64,000 nucleotides of DNA from Megachile rotundata (taxonomy: Eukaryota; Arthropoda; Insecta; Hymenoptera; Megachilidae): the NCBI RefSeq assembly GCF_050947335.1, contig NC_134991.1, positions 9,362,001-9,426,000 on the forward strand. The letters run 5' to 3'. Within the stretch, counting starts at the first letter, position 1. Each line of letters begins with the position of its first letter. A model generated the notes under the pieces. It was not told the origin of the DNA, searched no databases, and saw only the letters and a program-made list of their open reading frames with translations. A program made the translations under genes and the position numbers. Below, piece after piece: positions 35,161-43,020 of this stretch.

Positions 35161-36240
35161 GGTCATCATTGAAGACATCCATCGAGGGATCATCGAGGGA
35201 TGCGTGCGTTAGTTTTAAGCTAATTGTATGCGTGCGTTAATTCTAAGTTAAGTGTGCTCGTGGGCAGGGCGGGTGGGTCCTTGTAAGTACCTCTCATTCC
35301 AACTTGCACTCATCTTCACAATTCTCAAACTTTGTACGCGTTAGCTTGTAGTATACCCACTTATTTTTTGTCAATCGTTCTGCGCCCAAGTGGATCATTG
35401 GGGGTTCATAGCGCTGTGAACACGCGGTAGAGGTGAGCTGCAAGTGCCGGTGTAGCGCGAGTGATATTCTTTGCCCGGCGGGGCGGATCGGGGTTGGCAC
35501 CTCTCATACTCTGATGTGCCTCCCCGACCCGCCGCCATTCTGCCAAGGGGCATCACGGTCTGGGTATCCTCTCTGTGGTAAGACGCGAGAGCGCTGGGGG
35601 AAATGGGAACCCTCCGCCAACTGGGGTGTATCACTCGCTCTTGCCAAAGGTATCTTCGGTTCATCTTTGCCGTCGTGGTTCACGTAAGCCACTATGGACT
35701 ACCCTTTGACCCATGGAAAGCAAGGCTCGCTTGGCGAAAAATAATGGTCCCCTTTTTTCACGGAAAGTTCTTCTAACTTTCTTTTCTTTTAGTAGAAAGT
35801 TCTTCTAACTTTCTTTTCTTTTAGTAGAAAGTTCTTCTAACTTTCTTTTCTACCCCTTTGCTTTTTTACTTCGTCATAGATTATTCGAGTGCAATCTTAG
35901 AATGAGAGGTACCGTGCGGCGTTTAGAATAAGTTAAGCGTGCGTGTATGGGATCCCATGCGATTAGTATTAAGTTAATGTATGTGTGTGTGTGTGTGATA
36001 CAAGTTCTTTACTGGATTGTGGTAAAGAACTTGTATATGCGAGCCTATGAGCTAAGTAGAGTTAGAACTCATTTATCCTTCTGATAAATGAGGTTGCATT
36101 TGGAGGGTGGAAGGGATTTGGAGTTAGGGTGGGTCACTATCGTAGCCACCTCCACGTGGTGTGACCCGGTAATCGGTATAGTTCTCTAAAGATTTTTTAG
36201 TTTTTAGAAAACTATACCGAGCTGAGGGCTACGGTTTTAT
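35161..36240 (+). ncRNA. Structured module S2, copy 1
   Basis: Closing stem 35287-35311 (GTACCTCTCATTCCAAC...) with 35887-35912 (...TTAGAATGAGAGGTAC), homologous in position to the S1 closing stem but with different paired bases. Inside: hairpin GTTCATAGCGCTGTGAAC; long-range stem GCGAGTGATA/TATCACTCGC; GC-rich stem CGGATCGGGG/CCCCGACCCG with GGCAC/GTGCC; hairpin GTGGTT/AAGCCAC; three tandem AGAAAGTT-cttct-AACTTTCT hairpins (35762-35852). Downstream: ACAAGTTCTTTAC/GTAAAGAACTTGT (36000-36012 / 36022-36034); AACTCATTTATC/GATAAATGAGGTT (36066-36095); GGGTCAC/GTGACCC (36131-36137 / 36161-36167); CGGTATAGTTCTCTAAA / TTTAGAAAACTATACCG (36174-36190 / 36203-36219). Base composition is far GC-richer than its surroundings. 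Confidence 0.75.
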
Positions 36241-36289
36241 TTCGCGATTTTATTTAAAATATTTCACTCCTTTGCCTACTTTTCTATGC

Positions 36290-36335
36290 TAATAAAATTT
36301 TATCTGTTTCAGCATTTGATTTTTGGTAAGTTCTG
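36290..36335 (+). ncRNA. Single microexon before S1-B
   Basis: Acceptor ttatctgtttcag ends at 36312, exon catttgatttttg (36313-36325, 13 bases), donor GTAAGTTC at 36326. The same microexon type with a tttttg/GTAAGT end stands directly before S1-A (34476-34488) and S1-C (39351-39362), so it belongs to a larger repeated unit with S1. Confidence 0.55.
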
Positions 36336-36357
36336 TTGAGTACTTTAATTTTACATT

Positions 36358-36675
36358 TATTCCGAGCTTGTGGGAGGAAGGGTGGGCTCGGGCGTAAGTT
36401 TTTCGTCACAATCTGTGGCGAAAAGCTTACGCGTTTTTTAGTGCCTCTTGTTCTACCTTGCACTCATTCTCACTACAATTTTTCAACTTTTTACATATTA
36501 AACATTTTTCATTATTTTTATTTATTGTAAACTTTTACATTTAAAGCATTTAATTTATTCTTGTGAATTGATTGAAACATAAAAGAAAGTTCTTCAAACT
36601 TTCTTTTTATTTTCTTTATTTTTCTTTTGTATAATTTTACTTCATACGAGTGCAAGTTTAGAACAAGAGGCACAT
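36358..36675 (+). ncRNA. Structured module S1, copy B
   Basis: Hairpin GCGTAAGTTTTTCGTCAC / GTGGCGAAAAGCTTACGC (36392-36409 / 36415-36432). Relative to copy A the fourth pair has changed from C-G to T-A on both arms, keeping the pairing. Closing stem 36441-36465 with 36648-36673 (GTGCCTCTTGTTCTA... and ...TAGAACAAGAGGCAC), again with a pair swapped on both sides. Inner hairpin AAGAAAGTT-cttca-AACTTTCTT near 36582-36606. The GTAAGT at the base of the closing stem is absent here. Confidence 0.75.
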
Positions 36676-37170
36676 GTAGAGTTTTCAGAAATATTAATTT
36701 GTGTGATTGAAATGGAATTGCAATTGCAATTGCATTTTTTAAATATGTAAATGCTTTTATTTTCAGCTTTTGTTTTCAGATTCATTGAAATTTTATTTTG
36801 TATTTTAAGGCCCTTGAATATTTCGTCATTTTTTCGCTTTCTGCAGTTTTCAAATTTCAAAATGATTTTACTTCAGGTTTTTAAATGTATCATTTTCTTA
36901 TTATTTTAGTCGGAGTTTCGAACTGTTGGATTTCTTGAGGATTTTAATTCGGGTTTTGAGGTTTCAAACCTCATCCTAATTTTATTTCATGTTTTGCAGT
37001 TTTCAGAATGTTATCGTAACTTTATTTCGGGTTTTGTGGTTTCTAAATCTCCTAATTTTATTTCGGATTCTGAAGCTTGCAAACTCAAACAATTTCGATT
37101 TTTTAAGTGTTGTGTTTCGAATCAAAAGTGATTTCGTTTTGTCTCCTCCAATTTCTTATTACAATTTCTT
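36676..37170 (+). other. T-rich spacer of the RNA locus
   Basis: AT-rich, T-rich on the plus strand, with loose repeats of the type atttcgggttttg and tttcaaacctc (36850-37090). No stem or exon was recognised. Confidence 0.5.
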
Positions 37171-37171
37171 T

Positions 37172-37945
37172 TATCTGTTTCAGGTTTTTATTTCCTGTAA
37201 GTAATTTTTCATGTTTCATTCTTGTCTTAATTATTTTTCTATATTTCAGGATTTAATTTTATGTAAGTAATTTTTAGTGGTGAATTTTTGCATTAATCCT
37301 TTTTGTATGTTTCAGGTTTTAATTTTGTGTAAGTAATTTTTATTGTTTCATATTTGTCTTAAATATTTTTGTCTATTGTAGGTCTTAATTTTAAGTAAGT
37401 AATTTTTAATGGTTTACATTGGTCTTAATCATTTTTGTCTGTTTCAGGTTTTAATTTTATGTAAGTAATTTTTACTGTTTCGAATATTTGTCTTCATTAC
37501 TTTTTGTATGTTTCAGGTTTTATTTTTATGTAAGTAATTTTTAATGTTTCGTATTTGTCTTAATTACTTTTTGTCTGTTTCAGATTTTAATCTCAAGTAT
37601 GTAATTTTGAATAATTCATATTTGTCTTAATTATTCTTCTATGTTTCAGGTTCTAATTTTATGTAAGTAATTTTTACTGTTTCTAATATTTGCCTTAATT
37701 ATTTTTGTATGTTTCTGGTTTTATTTCAAGTAAGTAACTTTCAATGTTTTTATTTGATTGGTTTGTCTTAATTATTTTTGTATGTTTCAGGTTTTAATTT
37801 CATGTAAGTAATTTTTAATGTTTCATTCTTGTCTTAATTATTTTTCTATGTTTCAGGTTTCAATTTTATGTAAGTAATTATTACTGTTTTATATTTGTCT
37901 TAATCATTTTTGTATGTTTCAGGTTTTAATTTTGTCTAAGTATAT
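37172..37945 (+). ncRNA. Microexon array 1: twelve units of 13-nt exon plus ~53-nt intron
   Basis: Acceptor-exon-donor units at 37184, 37250, 37316, 37382, 37448, 37517, 37584, 37650, about 37718, 37791, 37857 and 37923 (first exon base), spaced mostly 66 bases. Each exon is 13 bases, typically gttttaattttat, between ...tgtttcag and GTAAGTAAT. The 53-base intron has every part of a minimal spliceosomal intron: donor GTAAGTAAT, a YTNAY branch site (ttaat, about 20 bases from the end) and a T-rich tract ending in CAG. Two units are broken: the acceptor is ctg at 37715-37717, and the donor is ctaag at 37936. Unit sequences vary while signals and exon length persist. Confidence 0.7.
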
Positions 37946-37974
37946 TTTATTGTTTCATATTTATCTTAAATATT

Positions 37975-38275
37975 TTTTAATGTTGTTGTATGCGTGAGTG
38001 TGTGAAAATGTGAGTACAGGATGCAGGACCTATTTAGTTTAAGAGTTTTTCAGATTCTTAATGATTTTATTTTGTATTTCAAAAGTTTCAAGACTTCTTT
38101 TTATTTTATTCTTTGCTTGGAAGTTTTCAAGTCTTTTATATTTAATTTTTTGCTTCGAAGTTTTCAAGATTCTTCGTTATTTTATTCCTTCTACTGTATT
38201 TTTGGTGATTTCAATTTTTCCAAAGTTGTGTTTCGAATAAAGATAGATTTCATTCCTTGTCTTTGAATTTTCTGT
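37975..38275 (+). repeat. Spacer with gtgagtgtgtgaaaatgtga motif, copy 1
   Basis: A segment beginning gtatgcgtgagtgtgtgaaa and continuing through gtgagtacaggatgcaggac recurs at 39706-39765 with few changes. It is followed by diverged units of a ~39-bp repeat around the phrase gaagttttcaag. Confidence 0.7.
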
Positions 38276-38289
38276 CTTTAACTGTGGTC

Positions 38290-39375
38290 GTCTGTTTTAG
38301 GTTTAATTTTATATAAGTAATTTTTAATATTTTATACTTGTCTTAATCATTTTTGTCTGTTACAGGTTTTAATTTTATGTAAGTAATTTTTACTGTTTCT
38401 AATATTTGTCTTAATGACTTTTTGTATATTTCAGGTTTTATTTTTATGTAAGTAATTTGTAATGATTCATGTTTGTCTTAATCAATTTTGTATGTTTCAG
38501 GTTTTTATTTTATGTAAGTAATTTTTAATATTTTATATTTGTCTTAATTATTTTTGTATGTTTCAGGTTTTAATTTCAAGTAAGTAATTTTTAATGATTC
38601 ATGTTTGTCTTAATCAATTTTGTATGTTTCAGGTTTTTATTTTATGTAAGTAATTTTTATTTTATATTTGTCTTAATTATTTTGTCTGCTTCAGGTTTTA
38701 ATTTCAAGTAACTAATTTTTAATGTTTTATATTTGTCTTACTCATTTTTGTCTGTTACAGGTTTTAATTTTATGTAAGTAATTTTTACTGTTTCTAATAT
38801 TTGTCTTAATGACTTTTTGTATATTTCAGGTTTTATTTTTATGTAAGTAATTTTTAATGTTTCATATTTGTTTTAATTACTTTTTGTCTGTTTCAGGTTT
38901 TAGTTTCAAGTATGTAATTTTTAATGGTTTATATTTGTCTTAATCATTTTTGTCTGTTTCAGGTTTTTATTTTATGTAAGTAATTTTTAATGGTTTATAT
39001 TTTTCTTAATCGTTTTTGTCTGTTTCAGGTTTTAATTCCAAATAAGTAATTTTTAATGGTTTATATTTGTCATAATTATTTTTGTATGTTTCAGGTTTTA
39101 ATTTTAAGTAAGTAATTTTTAATGGTTTATATTTGTCTTAATCATTTTTGTCTGTTTCAGGTTTTTATTTTATGTAAGTAATTTTTAATGGTTTATATTT
39201 GTCTTAATTATTTTTGTCTGTTTCAGGTTTTAATTTCAAGTAAGTAATTTTTAATGATGCATATTTGTCTTAATCATTTTTGTTGTTGAGGTTTTAATTT
39301 TATGTATTTTATTTATTCATATGTGTCTTAATTGTACTTGTACGTTTCAGGTATTATTTTTGGTAAGTTATGTTC
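38290..39375 (+). ncRNA. Microexon array 2: about seventeen units
   Basis: First exon bases at 38366, 38435, 38501, 38567, 38633, 38695, 38761, 38830, 38897, 38963, 39029, 39095, 39161, 39227 and 39291, spacing 62-69 and mostly 66; a decayed unit stands before them (about 38301) and a 12-base one after (39351-39362). Exon sequences alternate among gttttaattttat, gtttttattttat and gttttaatttcaa. One donor is destroyed (AT for GT at 39042) and two are weaker (GTAACT at 38708, GTATTT at 39304). A two-unit higher-order pattern (...tttttat.../...aatttcaa...) recurs. Confidence 0.7.
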
Positions 39376-39391
39376 AGTGCATTAGTTTTAC

Positions 39392-39677
39392 ATTAATTCC
39401 GAGCTTGTGGGAGGAAGGGTGGGCTCGGGCGCAGGTTTTTCGTCATGATACGTGACGAAAAGCTTGCGCAAATTGTGCCTTCTGTTCTAACTTGCACTCA
39501 TCTTTACAATTTTTTACATCTGATATAACATATCAGATTAGTAGATTAGTAGTAATAACCTATCATTTTTATTGTCAATTGCAAACATAAAAGAAAGTTC
39601 TTCCAACTTTCTTCTTCAACCTATTTCTTTACAAAGTTTTAAATTATAGGAGTGTAATTTTAGAACAAAAGGCACAT
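39392..39677 (+). ncRNA. Structured module S1, copy C
   Basis: Hairpin arms 39429-39446 and 39452-39469 (GCGCAGGTTTTTCGTCAT / GTGACGAAAAGCTTGCGC); the top pair has become T-G. Closing stem 39475-39499 with 39650-39675 (GTGCCTTCTGTTCTA / TAGAACAAAAGGCAC), slightly weakened. Inner hairpin AAGAAAGTT-cttcc-AACTTTCTT near 39591-39613. The basal GTAAGT is absent. Confidence 0.75.
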
Positions 39678-39699
39678 TTAGGACTTTTGTTTTAAGTAT

Positions 39700-40110
39700 T
39701 GTAGTATGCGTGAGTGTGTGAAAATGTGAGTACAGGATGCAGGACCTATTTAGTTTGAGTTTTTCAGATTTTAAATGATTTTATCTTTTATTTCAAAGAT
39801 TTCAGGACTTCTTTCTATTTTATTTCTTGCTTGGAAGTTTTCAAGTCTTCTTTATTTTATTTGTTTGTGCAAAGGTTTCAAGTCTCTTCTCTATTTTATT
39901 CCTCTATTTTATTCCTTGTATTTTATGTCTCTTCTCTATTTTATTTCTTGCTCCGAAGTTTTCAAGTCTTTGCTCTGTTTTAATTCTTGCTCCAAAGTTT
40001 TCAAGACTCTTCGCTATTTTATTTCTTTCTCTAAAGTTTTCAAGACTCTTTGCTATTTTATTTCTTGCTCTAAAGTTTTCAAGACTATTCCTTCTTTTAT
40101 TTCTTCCACT
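39700..40110 (+). repeat. gtgagtgtgtgaaaatgtga motif copy 2 and ~39-bp repeat
   Basis: After the copy of the 37975 motif, a tandem repeat with unit ctattttatttcttgctcta followed by aagttttcaagactcttt; the phrase aagttttcaag falls near 39956, 39994, 40034 and 40073. The frame through it is a repeat artefact. Confidence 0.8.
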
Positions 40111-40185
40111 ATATTATTTTGTTATTTGATTGGTTTTTAATAAGGGTTAAAGGGTACTTTCATATCATGTATGAATATTATACAC

Positions 40186-41250
40186 GAAGATTGAAGACAT
40201 TGTTCATCGTGGGATCATCGTGGGATCATCGAGGGATGCGTGCGCTAGTTTTAAGTTACTTTTATGCGTTGCATTAGTTCTAAGTTATGTGTGCTCGTGG
40301 GTAGGGCGGGTGGGTCCCTGTAAGTGCCTCTTATTCTAACTTGCACTCATCTTGACAATTCTCAATCTTTGTACGCGTTAGCTTGTAGTATTCTCAGTTA
40401 TTTTTTGTCAATCGTTCCGAACCCAAGTGGATCATTGGGGGTTCATAGCGCTGTGAACACGCGGCAGAGGTGAGCTGCAAGTGCTGGTGTAGCGCTAGGG
40501 ACACATCTCTGCGGGGCCGATCGATTGATGAACCATCTCGATCTGCCGCCTCACGGCAGGGGTCTCCTCTCTGCGGTCAGACTTGCTTCAAACGCAAGCG
40601 GCGGGGAAATGGGAGACCCTCCGCGGATGTGTCACTCGTTCTTGCCAGTACTTTCGGTTCATCTCTGTCTCGTGGTTCACGTAAGCCACTATGGACTACC
40701 CTTTGACCCATGGAAGGCGAGGTTCAGTTGGCGAAAAATACTGATCCCCTTTTATCACAGAAAGTTCTTCTAACTTTCTTTTATTTTTAATAGAAAGTTC
40801 TTCTAACTATCTTAGTTTCTAGTAGAAAGTTCTTCTAACTTTCTTTTCTTCCCCTTTGCTTTTTTACGGCGTAATAGATTATATGAGTGCAATCTTTGAA
40901 TGAGAGGTACGCGTGCGTTTAGTATGAGTGTGAGTGGAGGCTCCCATGAGCGTATTAAATTTCAAAATGTAAAGCGTGCGTGCGTGCGATACAAGTTCTT
41001 TGTTATACTATAGTAAAGAACTTGAATATTTTTGCGAGCCAGCGGGCTAAGTAGAGTCAAAACTCATTTATCCATCCGATAAATGAGGTAGTTGCAATTG
41101 GAGGGTGGTAGGGATTTGGAGTTAGGGTGGGTCACTATCTTATCGTAGCCACCTCCTCGTGGTGTGACCTGGTAATCGATGTCGTTTTCTAAATATTTTT
41201 CACGAAGTTAACTTTAGAAAACGATATCGAGCTAAGAGCTACGATTATAA
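40186..41250 (+). ncRNA. Structured module S2, copy 2 (diverged)
   Basis: Closing stem 40325-40349 (GTGCCTCTTATTCTAAC...) with 40885-40910 (...TTTGAATGAGAGGTAC). The long-range inner stem is now GACACATC/GATGTGTC instead of GCGAGTGATA/TATCACTCGC in copies 1 and 3: different sequence, same pairing. Hairpin CAAGTTCTTT/AAAGAACTTG near 40992-41024; ACTCATTTATC/GATAAATGAGGT near 41055-41090; GGTCAC/GTGACC; and CGATGTCGTTTTCTAAA / TTTAGAAAACGATATCG (41177-41193 / 41213-41229), which differs from copy 1 at paired positions on both arms. The three AGAAAGTT hairpins are present (one arm altered, aactatct). Confidence 0.75.
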
Positions 41251-41281
41251 CTTCTCAGTTTCATATCTAAATTACATTAAT

Positions 41282-41555
41282 TCCGAGCTGTGGGAGGAAG
41301 GGTGGGCTCGGGCGCAGGTTTTTCGTCACACGTGGCGAAAAGCTTGCGCAAATTGTAAGTGCCTTTTGTTCTAACTTGCACTCATCTTAACGACAATTTT
41401 TTAATTTGTTAGATATTAGTTTGTAGTAGTAACCTATCATTTTTATTGTCAATTGCTCGAAACTTAAAAGAAAGTTCTTCCAACTTTCTTCTTTTACCCT
41501 TTTCTTTACTTGGTTTTACATTATACGAGCGCAATTTTAGAACAAAAGGCACATT
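41282..41555 (+). ncRNA. Structured module S1, copy D
   Basis: Hairpin arms 41312-41329 and 41332-41349 (GCGCAGGTTTTTCGTCAC / GTGGCGAAAAGCTTGCGC) with a minimal loop. Closing stem 41359-41383 with 41527-41552. GTAAGT again sits at the base of the closing stem (41355-41360). The S1-D plus S2-3 segment is a near copy of S1-A plus S2-1, displaced by about 6.8 kb. Confidence 0.75.
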
Positions 41556-41599
41556 TAGGGCTTTTTCTATTGTAATATGTTTCATATTTGTTCTAATTA

Positions 41600-41900
41600 C
41601 TTTTTGTATGTTTCAGGTTTTAATTTTATGTAAGGAATTTATTTATTCATATGTGTCCTAATTGTATTTGTATGTTTCAGGTTTTCATTTTAATTAAATA
41701 ATTGAATATTTCTCAAGTATATTGTATATTTTACAGGTGTATTTCCACTGAGTCGACTCGAGTTTTTTATTCCGAAAATGTTAATGCGAATTTTACATGT
41801 TAGCATAAATTGTGCATGTCTAACATTATGATGTTACTAATATTGCATTTGCCTCTTTGTTTCCTCTTTTTATTGTTACGATTAATTATTCTGCAGGTAA
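41600..41900 (+). ncRNA. Microexon units and AG/GT junction before S2-3
   Basis: Intact unit at 41617-41629 (donor GTAAGG), a unit at 41681 without donor, one near 41738 with acceptor only, and CAG directly followed by GTAATG at 41894-41899. This mirrors 34867-35156 before S2-1 and is part of the same segmental duplication. Confidence 0.5.
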
Positions 41901-41904
41901 TGAA

Positions 41905-43020
41905 TAGGTCATCATTGAAGACATCCATCGAGGGATCATCAAGGCACCATTGAGGGATGCGTGCGTTAGTTATAAGTTAATTGTATGCGTGCGTTAGTTT
42001 TAAGCTAATTGTATGCGTGCGTTAATTCTAAGTTAAGTGTGCTCGTGGGCAGGGCGGGTGGGTCCTTGTAAGTACCTCTCATTCCAACTTGCACTCATCT
42101 TCACAATTCTCAAACTTTGTACGCGTTAGCTTGTAGTATACCCACTTATTTTTTGTCAATCGTTCTGCGCCCAAGTGGATCATTGGGGGTTCATAGCGCT
42201 GTGAACACGCGGTAGAGGTGAGCTGCAAGTGCCGGTGTAGCGCGAGTGATATTCTTTGCCCGGCGGGGCGGATCGGGGTTGGCACCTCTCATACTCTGAT
42301 GTGCCTCCCCGACCCGCCGCCATTCTGCCAAGGGGCATCACGGTCTGGGTATCCTCTCTGTGGTAAGACGCGAGAGCGCTGGGGGAAATGGGAACCCTCC
42401 GCCAACTGGGGTGTATCACTCGCTCTTGCCAAAGGTATCTTCGGTTCATCTTTGCCGTCGTGGTTCACGTAAGCCACTATGGACTACCCTTTGACCCATG
42501 GAAAGCAAGGTTCGCTTGGCGAAAAATAATGGTCCCCTTTTTTCACGGAAAGTTCTTCTAACTTTCTTTTCTTTTAGTAGAAGGTTCTTCTAACTTTCTT
42601 TTCTTTTGGTAGAAAGTTCTTCTAACTTTCTTTTTTGCCTCTTTGCTTTTTTACTTCGTCATAGATTATTTGAGTGCAATCTTAGAATGAGAGGTACCGT
42701 GCGGCGTTTAGAATAAGTTAAGCGTATGCGTGGGATCCTATGCGATTAGTATTAAGTTAATGTATGTATGTGTGTGTGATACAAGTTCTTTGCTGGATTG
42801 TGGTAAAGAACTTGTATATGCGAGCCTATGAGCGAAGTAGAGTTAGAACTCATTTATCCTTCTGATAAATGAGGTTGCAATTGGAGGGTGGAAGGGATTT
42901 GGAGTTAGGGTGGGTCACAATCGTAGCAACCTCCTCGTGGTGTGACCTGGTAATCGATATCGTTTTCTAAATATTTTGTAATGAAGTTTAGAAAACGATA
43001 TCGAGCTAATAGCTACAAAA
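41905..43020 (+). ncRNA. Structured module S2, copy 3 (near-identical to copy 1)
   Basis: 42079-42477 is identical to 35294-35692 as far as the six translated frames show, so duplication or gene conversion is recent. Closing stem 42072-42096 with 42672-42697. The 3' hairpin is perfect over 17 pairs, CGATATCGTTTTCTAAA / TTTAGAAAACGATATCG (42955-42971 / 42987-43003). This end resembles copy 2, not copy 1, so the 3' part of copy 3 has a different history from its centre. Confidence 0.75.

Larger units (their letters stand above)
30194..43020 (+). ncRNA. Long structured non-coding RNA locus (undescribed)
   Basis: Predicted plus-strand transcription unit from the initiator at 30194 to the end of the last structured module (about 43020; true 3' end unknown). 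It contains, in order: tandem repeats (30.65-31.07 kb), a spliced exon (31341-31473), isolated hairpins (31.69-33.48 kb), a ~41-bp repeat (33.46-33.99 kb), and then modules S1-A, S2-1, S1-B, a microexon array, S1-C, S2-2, S1-D and S2-3. All splice signals point the same way (plus). No open frame spans the modules; frames that exist follow repeats or are shared only between near-identical copies. Stems are kept by compensatory changes between copies, which argues for function as RNA. What it does is unknown. Analogies are nuclear architectural RNAs built from repeats and structure, such as Drosophila hsr-omega; that is comparison, not homology. Confidence 0.7.

Noticed and set aside
35294..35692. 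Several overlapping open frames that are perfectly conserved at 42079-42477.
   Set aside because: The conservation is at DNA level (recent duplication), frames on both strands are equally preserved, and the third copy (40.4-40.8 kb) does not keep them. RNA stems explain the sequence better.
37172..39375. A CRISPR-like array (regular repeats about 66 bases apart).
   Set aside because: The genome is eukaryotic, the regular units are introns with splice signals, and the intervening 13 bases are not unique spacers.
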